This document shows, one piece after another, positions 46,501-56,909 of a stretch of DNA of 64,000 bases. A program made the translations under genes and the position numbers. Below the pieces are notes generated by a model. That model worked only from the letters and a program-made list of their open reading frames with translations. It had not been told where the DNA came from and searched no databases. Source of the stretch: Nepenthes gracilis (Eukaryota; Streptophyta; Magnoliopsida; Caryophyllales; Nepenthaceae); contig BSYO01000030.1 of NCBI GenBank assembly GCA_033239525.1, positions 13,785,030 to 13,849,029 of the forward strand. Reading direction: 5' to 3'. Each line of letters begins with the position of its first letter. Position 1 is the first letter of the stretch.

Positions 46501-49110
46501 CAGAGGGCCCGAGGTAAAATGGGAACAAATGAGGCTTGAGGTGTAAGGGAAAACAAAGAGCTTGAGATGTTAAGGGAAACAAGAATTACTCGAGGTACAA
46601 AGAGAAAAGGAGAATAGATAGAGAAGAAAGAAGGGAAGTTGCGGATGGTAAGAGTGGGGGTTTTGGCAGAGGAGGAATGCATGATCTGTGAAGGAGATGG
46701 AAAAACATAAGAGCCACAACATAACTTCTCAACAGAGGAAGTGGCGAACGGTAGGGCCTGAGTAAGAGTCAATCCTTTTGGCTTTAGCACAGCATCAGAT
46801 CCATCACCGTTATCCATGCTTGATAACGACTCTATCCGCTTTACCATTTCATCCAGTTCGGCACCACCATGGTCCTTCTCGGAGTTATACGATGATGCAT
46901 GTGGAAGAAGATGTAGAGTTTGAGATGGTTGAAGTAAAATGTCAGTGGTGGAAATTGGAAGCGGTGAGGGATGTCGATCGCTCCGGTTTAGGGGTTGCGG
47001 CTTGTCAAGGAGCGAAGAGACGGTAGGTTGGGGAAAACGAAGTGAAGTGTTAGAGCGATTGTGGCGTCTGGTGGCGATGGTAGTCTTTGGAGTGAGGCTT
47101 GGGTTGGGATTTGTGGATGCGGTTGTGGGAGCTGTGGAGGAAGGCTAACAGTACCAGATGGAGGAACCGCTAATGGTGAAGGATTCGTTGGCGAAAGAGT
47201 ATTTCGCTTAAGTCTTGTGAACGGTTGACAAATTTTAGCCATGGAATGTTGAATTTGTGCGGTGGTGGGGGCAGTGGTAGTGTTGCTGCCGGGACATCCA
47301 GTCGTGAGTTGGAAATTGAGTGATTCATGTGGAAGGAAGGATAGAGGGTGAGCAGGTTGAGAAAAGATATTAAAGGTGGAAGTCAAGGATGGTGAGGAAA
47401 TTGGAAGAACAGGGGAATTTGAGGAAGGCGAGGGTTGTTGGGGAATCGAAGAGGAAGTAATGGGGAAAATGTGAAACGTACCCGATGGAGAAGTCACAGA
47501 CGGTGAAGGATTCAATAGCAACGGCAGATTTGCTGATGAACTATATGTGCGCTCGATCCTGTTAAGCGATTGAAGGATTTCATCAAGTAGGTACTGGATG
47601 TGTGCGTTAGTGGTAGCGGCGGTGGTAGCAACTATAGCAAATCTTGCGGTTGTCATCTCCATGTCCTCTGCCTTATTTCAATGAAAGCACTAATGTTACG
47701 TGCGCACCGGCGGTGAACCTGTGATTGATGAAGGAAACGGGTAGGGGAGTTGAGCAGAGGACAACAGAGGGAAAAAGGAGGGTAATTAGAGAGCAGAGGA
47801 AGAGACCGTAGTTTCTAAGGAGGAAAAGGACCGAGGTCTGTAGAGGGAGAGACTGAAGGGATAGACAGTGAGAGAAAAGAGTAGAGGGAGCAGATGAGAA
47901 GCAGATGGGGTAGGGGAAGAAGGACAGTGAGGGGGAGAGAGAGAGATAACAATGAGAAGAGAGGAGGAAAAACGTAATATGACTTCTCTATTCTCTACCC
48001 AGCACAGTGCTGGAGACTTTATATAGTAGCGTGTGTGGTGGCCTACAAGGCTTGTAACAACTTCAGTTAAAGAGGGGAAGGGGTATTAACAAGCTGAAGC
48101 AGTAGGGGCATGGGGAAAACAGAAATAAAGGCAATGCACGTGCACGTCGTGGAGCTTCGACGGTGGCTAGATGGCAGAATGCGAGAGGTCGTTGGGCTGG
48201 ATCAATTGGACATGTAACATGATACCATCGTCAGCCATTGACGCTCCTGACATTGGTCACCAACTTGCGATCCCCTTAACCCAGCCAATGGTCCAAAATA
48301 TCACTGCATCAATGGCCAGGGATAGTTACAATAAATATTTTTGTGAAATATTATCACCGACCAAAAAATCTACTATCCAAATATCATTACTATAGGTAAG
48401 CGTAAATATTTGGTATAGCTAGTACAAAATCCTTTGCTTGTTGTTTGCATCTCGTTCTCCCTTTAGGTGGCTTGAAAGATTGGAACAACACCTAGACTGC
48501 CTTGCTCATTGATCAAATTGTCTGATAATTTAATTTTATTATTTTTTTGTACATGCTAAACATAAAAAATTATTATGAGAAGTTATTTTCTATAAAAAAT
48601 GATATTTTCTATAGAAAGCATTTCCCTTTTGTCAAATATAATCTACTAACAAAGGGAGCTAGTTTCTGGATCTACTTGTTCTGAAATACCTTGCTGTAAT
48701 GGTATTCTTGTGTGGTTATGCTCTCTAGCTGGCCTTATTCAGCATCTTCTCATGTGTTTTCCCTCCTCTTGCAGGACTATAAGAAGCTTCAAGATCTGCT
48801 GCTTACAGAAAAGGAAGCCATGTATGGCTCAAAACCTAGCCCAAGGAAAAGCAATAGCTACCGAAAGTTAAATGGTTTTCATGCCAATGGGAATGGACCC
48901 ATGACTCCTGCACGTCGCAGGAATTCAGTTGGCTGCCCCTCATCCGAGCTCTGCACGCCTCGTTCAAATTCTGGGCTGCGGAACGGATACTTCATGGAAA
49001 TGAGGAGGTTGTCTACGGTGCCTTTGAACTGCGTTGCCTTGTCAAAGGATGATTCTATGTCATATGCATCTGTTTGCAGTGCTGAACTCGGGTCTCCTCC
49101 TCATGGTTAA
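37599..49110 (+). CDS. MAP65: 65-kDa microtubule-associated protein, MAP65-6/7-like
   Basis: MAP65/PRC1/Ase1 family: antiparallel microtubule bundler of cortical arrays, spindle midzone and phragmoplast. Eleven exons join in frame to 599 codons: 37599-37670, 38937-39140, 39827-40093, 40508-40723, 40921-41076, 41196-41355, 41437-41588, 42042-42129, 42207-42280, 42369-42443, 48775-49110 (TAA). All introns have GT...AG borders. The N-terminal half is coiled coil ([40 protein letters not shown]). The conserved microtubule-binding segment includes [30 protein letters not shown], and FLYDGVRL...[14 protein letters not shown]. The tail is basic with TP sites (MTPARRR, CTPR) that fit CDK-type regulation. 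The start and tail resemble Arabidopsis MAP65-6/7 more than MAP65-1. Intron 10 is 6.3 kb because of nested retroelements. Reading frame intact. Confidence 0.94.
38457..38855. mobile_element. possible MITE in MAP65 intron 1
   Basis: An AT-rich 0.4-kb block begins GGTTGTATTTGG and ends CATCAAACA, which are partly inverted. CACCATA lies on the left and CACCATT on the right, a near-perfect 7-bp duplication. There is no ORF. The terminal repeats match poorly, so this is tentative. Confidence 0.35.
40818..40857. repeat. (TTC)n microsatellite in MAP65 intron 4
   Basis: About thirteen TTC units, 60 bases upstream of the exon at 40921. Confidence 0.9.
41114..41133. repeat. (AT)n microsatellite in MAP65 intron 5
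   Basis: About ten AT units between exons 5 and 6. Confidence 0.85.
42808..43341 (-). repeat. LTR of the gene-capturing element (3' LTR in element orientation)
   Basis: 534 bp, purine-rich on the plus strand, ending GGACATGTAACA. Closely matches 47695-48219. The terminal T of the TGTTA end appears lost or merged with the duplication (TGATA|GTTAAGTGC). Confidence 0.92.
43377..44525 (-). mobile_element. nested solo LTR with target-site duplication CAAGG
   Basis: CAAGG occurs directly before (43372-43376) and after (44526-44530). The LTR proper seems to be 43408-44525, TGTTGGGG...CCCCAACA. The 31 bases 43377-43407 read on the minus strand AGTGGTATCAG..., the usual tRNA-Met primer-binding word of Ty1/copia elements. 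They are followed by its inverted copy (CTGATACCAACA). So this looks like an LTR plus a stub of internal sequence rather than a plain solo LTR. It splits the 3' end of the host element's interior: joining the flanks at CAAGG restores a continuous sequence. No ORF worth reporting. Confidence 0.8.
44600..45061 (-). pseudogene. TPR: captured TOPLESS-related (TPR) corepressor fragment
   Basis: Minus-strand translation gives [20 protein letters not shown], then [36 protein letters not shown] and, in the next frame, WSADGPLSG and [16 protein letters not shown]. These follow the start of the first WD40 domain of plant TOPLESS/TPR corepressors (family pattern DLP.TV...L.QGS...SMDFHP..QT.LLVGTN.G.I, later QHLEIDAHVGGVND). 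A 1-base loss near 44750 shifts the frame (the VNRV-W-SPDG word). About 125 residues follow each other with no intron visible, which points to capture from mRNA. It covers only a small part of the parent protein. Confidence 0.88.
45101..45352 (-). pseudogene. CTR1: captured CTR1-type (Raf-like) protein kinase fragment
   Basis: Contains [35 protein letters not shown] and then YRAL where CTR1/EDR1 kinases have HRDL. The catalytic His and Asp are therefore missing. The MAFDV-like residues expected before AKG are deleted, and the frame ends soon after. It covers only subdomains V-VI of the kinase. Confidence 0.88.
45352..45385. repeat. (TTTCCA)n hexanucleotide repeat
   Basis: About five imperfect units, exactly at the junction between the kinase fragment and the sequence that links it to the N-terminal CTR1 fragment. 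Confidence 0.8.
45476..46410 (-). pseudogene. CTR1: captured CTR1-type N-terminal (EDR1-domain) fragment
   Basis: A long minus-strand frame (46276-45476) has [89 protein letters not shown] and EPDSLLNGP...ISSPLRFP. This is the regulatory N-terminal domain of plant CTR1 (a negative regulator of ethylene responses). Upstream, in another frame, [11 protein letters not shown] (about 46400-46340) continues the match, so a frameshift lies near 46290. The stretch of about 300 residues shows no intron. Together with the kinase fragment downstream, this is a shortened, broken copy that skips the middle of CTR1. Confidence 0.9.
46488..47662 (-). CDS. Ser/Pro-rich reading frames in the gag position, function unknown
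   Basis: The first frame (47662-46988, 224 codons) starts 33 bases inside the upstream LTR with ATG-GAG-ATG and is rich in Ser, Pro and Thr. Two segments are alike ([19 protein letters not shown] and [19 protein letters not shown]), and a third similar word occurs in the next frame ([20 protein letters not shown], 46847 onward), suggesting internal duplication. Position and sense orientation suit a gag remnant, but I see no zinc knuckle or gag core motif. It may be captured or non-coding sequence. Confidence 0.35.
47695..48219 (-). repeat. LTR of the gene-capturing element (5' LTR in element orientation)
   Basis: 525 bp, TGTTACGTGC...CATGTAACA on the plus strand, matching 42808-43341 with a few percent mismatches by eye. 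It is followed by TGATA, the same five bases as left of the other LTR. Confidence 0.92.
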
Positions 49111-51713
49111 ACTTGTGGATGCAAGTGGTAAGCTCTCTACCAAAACTTCTTTCTCTATGCCTTACATTTTTCCCGAGATTTTCGAGTTGCCTTTACCCTG
49201 AAAAACAGGGCTACCTTGTGTCCTTGAACCAGTAACTATCTTTTGGCTAACTTACCCTCTTTTGTCCATTGGGACCAAGAAAGGGTAGTGCAGGAATATT
49301 CACTTGTTGCTTGTTGACTATGACTTTTGGCCTTCTACAAGGAGTTCATTAATTTGATTCTAGAAGCACCTATTTGCCAACTTGCAGTAGAGTTCCAAAT
49401 TTTAGAAGTTTTGTCATCTTTCTTTCCCAACCGGAATGGTTTTTTTTGTCAAAATGATCAGTGCAAATAAAGGACAAAATTAGATTGGCCTAGCTGCAGA
49501 TTCTTGAAAAATCCACTGTAGACTTTAAGGCGCATAACAATGCTATTTTCCTTAATGCTATATTTGGCCATTACAAATGCAAATGATTTATGCTAATTGC
49601 CTCTAGAATATAATGGTATCTTTGTTTGACAGTATTCTACTTTGACAAAATTAAATCCAAAACCTTCAAGGGTAAGTATGATTTCCAACACTCTGTAATT
49701 ATTTCTTGAAATTATTTCTCGTAGTAAATAATAATTATGAATGATCTGATTTCTGAAAGTTTGTTTTGTTGAATGTGGCTTTTATAAAGTATAATATGAA
49801 TAGGCATTTCTGTTCTAAACTCTGTACTAAACAATTGCGTCTAGCCATGCTGCTTCGAACAGCCACGTGTGTTCGTATTACTTTTAAAGATATTCATTTG
49901 CTCGAATCAATGTCTATTCTTTCACACATTTTTCCCTGTTCTTTTAAAAATATCAACACAGACCTTTAGATAAATGTGAGTGAAATTACAAAATATTTGA
50001 CAACGTGAGTTTGAAATGGAAACTCTATCATGCCATATGTTTCCTTATTACTGAATTGTGAATGCGAAATGGAGGTGCCCTTTTATTATCAATGCCCATC
50101 ACTTTCCATTGGAAACCTTACTTTCCCATGATCAACCATTGCAGGTACAAATCACCATTCCAATTCATCGACTTTGCACTGATAGAAACAACAGCTCAAC
50201 CTTGTGAATACAGAAGAACAACAGCCTAATGATTCCATGAAACCTTACTTTCCCATGTTCAGAGCTTTGGTTCCCACATCTTTCAGATGTTGATGCATGC
50301 GTATGTGTATATATATGTACGTGGGCTTGTTGACACTCCACAACTTGATGCAGATTTTAGTGTTTTGGCAAGTGTAGATTTGTTTTTTTCTCCTTGATGA
50401 ATATTGTGTTGTATAAGTTGTACATACAACCCGTCTCCCTTAAGAATTCATATTTGCTGTTATCAGCTGAGCATTGGCTAGCGTGGAGCCTTCAATGAGG
50501 TGAAAAATGCAGTGTTGAAAATTTATAGCTTGCTATGGTCACCTGCAGTGATGTGTAGGTCACCCTATCCAGTGAAAGGCACTATGGAGGAATGCTCAAA
50601 ACAAGCAGGCCACTTCAAAGCCTTTGTAGGGCATTTGTAGGGCACTACTTCAAAGCCTTTCACTGAAATTTGAAGTAGGATTACTTTCCTGAATTAACAG
50701 TGCTCGACTATGATTTGTGCATGGCAAAGCTAGCGATACTATTATGAAGTCTAGAATGGCAGGCGCCCTGAGAAAAAAATAAACCATAAATACAGGAGGT
50801 TTGTGTTTGATATGGGTTTGGTGATGAATAGTAATGCAATGGTGGTTTTTATGAGCAAGTTGTCTTGTACTTCTTATATATTGTAGACTGTTAGATGGTC
50901 ATGAATGAAAACTTGGTTTCCGTATGGGTATATGAACTTGGATTGTTGTTGCCAATTGAACTTCTAAATGAATTTAAAAAACTACAAACCACAACGGCTC
51001 TTTCTCGGATGCCAACTACAAGGTCCATTGGCAGTGAGGTGCTCTTGCATGTTGATTGTGTGCACAATCATCCGTCTCATAACCTTGGTAATAGCTGCTT
51101 GGGCCAACAGTGGAGTTATCTAATTTGATAGTAACATATTTGAGTTGTGAAAATACTTTACATGTAAGTTAAGACTATATACCATAGGTTCAAAGTAGCT
51201 TGACTTTTTCCGAGATCCTACGCATAGTTAAAGGTTCATGTACCTGATTTTCATTTGCTTCAGCAAAATATACCATCTAAACAAAGTTTAAGAGTTTAGC
51301 TATAAGCATATGCAGATTCACGTTTGCCTGATGCTCACAGCAGCCATCTATCATTTGTCATTCAATTATCACCAAGTGTGCAAATTTCGAAACAAAGCAG
51401 AGAGGTGAAGAAAGGGGGTGAAACTTGATTGACAGTAAGGGCTGCAGTTAATCAATTTGAGAGATGGGTTCCCCAACTAATGTGGAGAGTTCATTTCATG
51501 GGACCAAAATACAAACAAGGATGAAAAGGAAACAATGACAGATGTGCTAGCGAAAAACAATATGCTAGCTGCTTCTGCGGCCAGCATATGAATGCCATCC
51601 ATGTTTCCTGACTCTCGTTTCAATTTTTGCCATGCTTTCAATTGGTTCCGTCTCTCATTTCTGATCCCACACCTTTTCATCTTTGCCTTTTTGTCTCTCT
51701 CCTCTCTCTCTCT
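49111..51713. other. 3' UTR and flank of MAP65; convergent gap to the ALKBH10B pseudogene
   Basis: Shortly after the stop there is GTAAGC at 49128 and an acceptor-like TTGCAG near 50144, so a 3'-UTR intron is possible but not proven. A small direct repeat (CACTTCAAAGCCTTT and TACTTCAAAGCCTTT) lies near 50606-50655. No gene recognised. Confidence 0.4.
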
Positions 51714-54517
51714 CTATGCTGTTCCAGCTGGAGTGCTATGTGGATGCTCCTCCTTTGCCATCTCTCTGCCACCGCCAGTGCCATCCATGTTTCCACTGCA
51801 ATCTGGTTTCTCCATCTTTCCATCCAACCTACCTTTAACAGAAGGATTGATGCTACCATTTTCCATTTTGGAATGGGAAGTGGTCTCCACAGAGGACCCA
51901 ACTTCAGTTGATGTGGCTGGCAACAGTTGAGGAGGTGAAGAGTTACCAGATCCTGGCGGAGGAAGGAATACTCCAGAGCCAGGGGCTAGAAGGCGAGGTG
52001 GCTGTTGGTGTCTAGGAGCTGTTGCAACAGCCCATCCAGCTGAGCCAGGTGGCAGAGGCACAAGTAGTGGAAGGACGGCATTTGGAGGTGATAGCAGATG
52101 ATGAATTGGCGATGCTGGCAACATCGTGGTCGCTGGGAATGGTGCATAATGCTTCAGACGAATGTGGTTCGGTGATCAACTTGGTGGTGGTGGGCCTCAG
52201 TTGGGCGCTTGTGCCTTGGGTGAATGAATACGCTGGACATTGCCCAGAACTGTTTTCTTCGGCTGAGATTTTGTCAAAGTAATAAGCATACACTGCTTCC
52301 GGAGTGAAGTGATTGCACATTTGGCAAGATCTGATGATTTTCTTTGCAGTTGCACAACAAGAGAAACTAGATCAGAACTACCCAGAAACATGGGATTGGA
52401 ATTTCTGAGTTGACATTGCTCTTTCTCTCTTTCCAATTTATGTTACAACAAATCAAATACAATTAATCAAAGTCATCTGCAATCTTCAATATATCTGCAA
52501 CAAGGAAATCTTATCCTGTTAAAACTTTGCCAAGAGAGAGAAACGTGCTGCAAAAAATGGATTAACATAGCACTAATTTGTCATCAAATGAATGTTCGAA
52601 TTGAAACAAGAGGAAAACTTTCAATAGAGACAAATTAACCAGATTTTAGACAAATCCAGACCACCATGCATTCTTCTCTTATTACATGTAAGATGTCCTT
52701 GACAAACGCCTATCTTTACAAATATTTACATGCATTTATTCCCAACAAGTCCTTAACAAAGATCCCATTTTTTTAATCAGGCTTGAGTAGAGGCATATTG
52801 AATATGCACAATAAGGATTGTATTGATGCGATTTTGCATTTGTGGGGAAATATAATCTGTTTTGTTATTCTAAGTGGGTATTTTAAAAGAATTAAGAAAG
52901 GATAGGAGCAGATACTTAATGGAAGCTCTTCTACTACATGGAGTTGACATTCTTTTGTATGATTACTCAGGTGTTAGGGAGAGCCAAAGAGAGCCTCTGT
53001 AGTCTGCAAGATGATCATCTCTAATTGATCTACCAAATGTCATCTCACATTCATTCAGAAGCAAGATACATATGGGCCTTCCAAACCAATGTGGCCTTGA
53101 CTGAGGCTGCAAGTGATCTCCCTGTGTGCACAAGAACTAAGAAGATTAAACCTCAGAGTGATACAATGCCAGCTTTTTGCATGATTGACAATATTACTAA
53201 GTTTTCAACCTCATTAAAGACATCAATGATGCAAGAATCTGGCTTTGATGGTATAACTTGCATGCTGAGCAATCGATCAATAACATCTTGCAGCAATCCA
53301 GGGATGGTTTCTATTCTCCTATCTGGCAATTCAAATTCAAACAAGTAGTATTAATGATCATGGATAAAAAATATCAGAATTTATTGCAGCTGTGTCAGTA
53401 TTAATCATATCGGACATATTGGATGCAAATGATTATTTATATATTGGAATTTGAGAGGCAAAAATCAGCCAAAAAATCAACAAATATCAAACGCATTGTC
53501 CAATACTTTGAATATCGGCCGATATATCAAGATATATAATTGATATAGTACCACATCATGATTTTATCACGGTATTGATAACGATATTCCATTCCATATT
53601 GATGATTAAAAATGAAATTTTTCGTTATCACAAAGCACTTATTTGAAACAACAGTTGCACCTCTAGAAGTCCTAGGAGCATTTTTATCCTCAGGAGGTGC
53701 ATCTGCAATTGCAATGCTGACTGAATCATCTCTCTCCCGTGCCCTCTCATAGGTCTGTTTGAAACTACAAATGTCTGCCCTGCCTTTTGAGAAACAAAGA
53801 TTAACTAATTGCACTCATCTGTGCAATGAGGAATGAAATCCTGAACACAACCGCAACACAACAGAACAGACAAGAAAACGGAGAGAAGGGAAGATAATGC
53901 GAGGGGTATAACATATCCTCCACAAGCATTACAAAATGCCAATAGTTTTGCTGCAGAATACCGACTGAATGATTAAGTCAAGAATTTGCCCAAACAATCA
54001 AAGTGTTCAATGCACGAGGCTCTTATATCGTGGGGTCTAGGGAGAGTCAAATTTATGCAGTTTTACCTTACAAAGTGGTGGTTTTGTAATTTGAACACGT
54101 AATTTCAAGATAATGGTGGAGTGATCTTGAATATAATAAGGTGAACCGAGGTCTACCCTCGAATTTGCCCAAACAATTAAAAAAAAAAAAAAGAATAAGA
54201 CAGAAATTAAAGTGAGCGTGTGCTAAGAGGATGAAATACTTCATCTAGGATCAAATTCAAATCTTCAATATATTTCCATGCCTAACGCCAGCTCGAATTA
54301 AAACTCATTATGCAGCAATTAAAAATGATCCTTTAGTTCATAGTCATGTTAAGTATCACTGATCATGCTTCCCTTCTAGTAGATAGTTTGTGTTTCAGCC
54401 ACAACTCATTATGAGTACTACTTATTAACTGTGTCAGCATCATGGATGGAGATCACAATCAGGGAGTGGCCGTGCAGATTGTTAGACCCATTTTATCATA
54501 CGGCCAAGATATGATAG

Positions 54518-56060
54518 TGTAACGACCCAGACTTTGAAAACATAGAAAACCCCGCATCAAATGATAGCCTTAAGATGAAAACAACTTCGGTCCTTATTTA
54601 ACGAAAACCCACTCCGGATTTCTACGATAATCTAGTCCGATTCCTCAAGAAGGAGTCCGGAATATCCTTGAAAAGAAGTCCGGATTTCCTATGAAAATCA
54701 AGTCCGCCAGGTAAGGCCAAATAGCCTCGAAGGGCCGGATGTATTTGTGAAGCCGAGTTGTTGATCCGGTCAACGCCAGAGTTGACTGAACGCGTAAATA
54801 AGGAAACCGAATACGTTGAAATAACAATTAATAAGGGAATCCTTATAATAAGGAAACTGAGCAAGGAGAAATAACCAAAGAAGGAAATTTCAAATAAGGA
54901 AACCGGTATAAGGAAATAATAAATAATAAATAATAAGGAAACAAAATCGAAATTCTCTTTCCCCGAAGGTCGCTGCAACTCTAGGGCTTATAAATCAGAC
55001 CTTAGAGAGCGAGAAAAGAAAAATGGGGCAAAGGTATTTCAAGGCAAAACAAAGAAATGAAGATACTCCAAAGCTCTTTTATGCACGTTTATGATATGTT
55101 CATTTTGATTTATCGCTCTTAAGTTAAAAGAAACTGATGACGGGTTTTATTCTCGAAATATGAAATATGTTCTAACCAATGAGGTCCGACAATTGAATTT
55201 CATAAATGCATTACGAAAAAAACTTAGGCCTTAAGATGGAACAAGAACTCCCTACCAAAAAAAAAAAAAAAAAACGACCGTACTCGAAACAAAGTACTCC
55301 ATCTTCTTTGAAAAGTACTTCAAGCTTGTTTAAAAGAAGCACTGGCCCTTAAAGAAAAACTCCGACACTCCGAATTTAATGAAAAGATACTCCGGTTTTT
55401 GAACTCCGCACTGTAGAGTGATGATTTTAGAGTTTCTTGAACTCCGGATTTTAGAGCTGTTTCTTCATTTGAAATAAAATGAGCTCAGATTTTAGAGCTC
55501 CGGATTGAAAAAGAAAAGCACTTTTTTGAAAGAAAAAGCATTGGAAGAAAAAGAGGACTTTGGCTTTACTTTTTTACTTTTGTAAAAGAACTAATAGCAC
55601 ACAGAACTCCGAACCTCGTTCCGCCTAAAACTCATGCATGTAATATGGATAGCAATTAAATGAATGGCCATTAAAGAACACTGAACCTTTTAAACTCTAA
55701 GACGGACGAAGGATATTGGAGTGACACTCGAGAATCGTTAAGGGGACTTTCTGTGGCATAAGAACTATGACTACGGCCCCGTATGCCGGGTTAAACACCT
55801 GATCATGTCGATGTTGTCCTTCTAGATAAGAAATTCCAATGATCTTATTAAGACGACAATAAGAAAAGGAACTTTTAAAGACAGCTTTATCCGCTCAACT
55901 CATTTACCAATGAAATCATGTTAATTTTTCTCGAGACTTGTAAAACTGCACAAATCACCAAATCAAACTATTGTCCGACCCATTTTATTTATTATTTTAT
56001 TTTAGGGCAAGAATTATGGCCACTTGACCTGCTGAAGTGAAATTAGGCCGGGCCGTCACA
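54518..56060 (+). mobile_element. solo LTR (1.5 kb) with target-site duplication GATAG
   Basis: Starts TGTAACGACCC and ends GGGCCGTCACA, an inverted terminal pair typical of some plant Ty3/gypsy LTRs. GATAG flanks it on both sides (54513-54517 and 56061-56065). It lies in the pseudogene intron between the exons at 56494-56378 and 53779-53661. Inside, 55370-55510 has several copies of the words CTCCGGATT and TTTAGAGCT. No ORF and no partner LTR. The orientation is guessed from the TGTAACGACCC start. Confidence 0.9.
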
Positions 56061-56807
56061 GATAGCCATCCTCAACTTTCCACGTGATTCACAATCTAGC
56101 AAGGAACTATCGAGGGTTCAAATCCCTCTTTCATTCTCTTTTGTAAAAGGTATTTGAATTCCATCTTATCTTTCATTTTCCTTATGGTGAATATGATCAA
56201 CTAACCAATCCGAGCTTCCATTGAAACAAAGTGCATCTCTATACTGGAAGTTTGTAAGCCTTGATGGATTTGCATTGTATGATATTTTTAACATGCTTCA
56301 TGTTTCCTGTGAGGACTACAAATTGGAAGTTTAATCTAATAGGGGTAACTAGGAAAAAGGAATGCTTATGAACTTGCCTTGAAATTGTCCTTTTTTCCCT
56401 GCAGCTCTCAGATCATTTACCAATGAAATCAGTTTTGAGGCTGCTGGCTCACCACATAGTTTGTCATACAAAATCATTCCTTCAGCCACTTGACCTGCAA
56501 ATGAAAAGTGGTGCATTGTAGATACAGAACAAACGAGAGAAAAAACCACAAATTTCCAAGGCAAAAGTCATCAGTTGATCATTTCTTTCTTCCTCAAAAA
56601 ATCACTTTTTTCTTTAGAAAATGCATAAAGATTTCAGGGGATACTCTTAAAAGATGTATATGGAAACTAAACATCCTTCTGTCATAACTCTCCATGTCAG
56701 TGAAAGTTTGTGGAATAATGGTGGGATTCTCCTTCTCATTGTAATTTTGGATGGAATGGGAATTGATCTCCACAGGCAAATTACAAGAGGCCACTTTAAG
56801 GAGAACG

Positions 56808-56909
56808 ATAAATTAGATATTTAATCATGTCATGCTATATGTACCTACCAAATGCCACATAAATTAGATATTTAACCGTGTCATGCTATACATACATATA
56901 AAATGCTTT
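56808..56909. repeat. 51-bp tandem duplication
   Basis: ATAAATTAGATATTTAA followed by GTGTCATGCTATA occurs at 56808 and again at 56859, with minor differences. Confidence 0.75.

Larger units (their letters stand above)
42808..48219 (-). mobile_element. non-autonomous LTR retrotransposon carrying captured host-gene fragments
   Basis: Lies in MAP65 intron 10, antisense to that gene. Direct LTRs (42808-43341 and 47695-48219) are flanked by a perfect TGATA duplication (42803-42807 and 48220-48224). In minus orientation the sequence inside the upstream LTR reads TTAGTGCTTTCATTGAA. A purine-rich GATGAAGAGGGTAA tract abuts the downstream LTR (43342-43355), a plausible polypurine tract. The interior has no RT, RNase H or integrase. 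It has a Ser/Pro-rich ORF, then pieces of a CTR1-type kinase, then a TOPLESS-related WD40 piece, all on the element's sense strand. The interior is interrupted by another LTR insertion at 43377-44525. The LTRs are much more alike than those of the Tat element, so it is the younger insertion. Mobilisation would need enzymes from another element. Confidence 0.9.

Noticed and set aside
51592..51930. Plus-strand ORFs of 94-112 codons
   Set aside because: They are antisense shadows of the Pro-rich last exon of the ALKBH10B pseudogene.
54780..54978. Minus-strand ORFs at 54.6-55.0 kb
   Set aside because: They lie inside the solo LTR and show no protein similarity.
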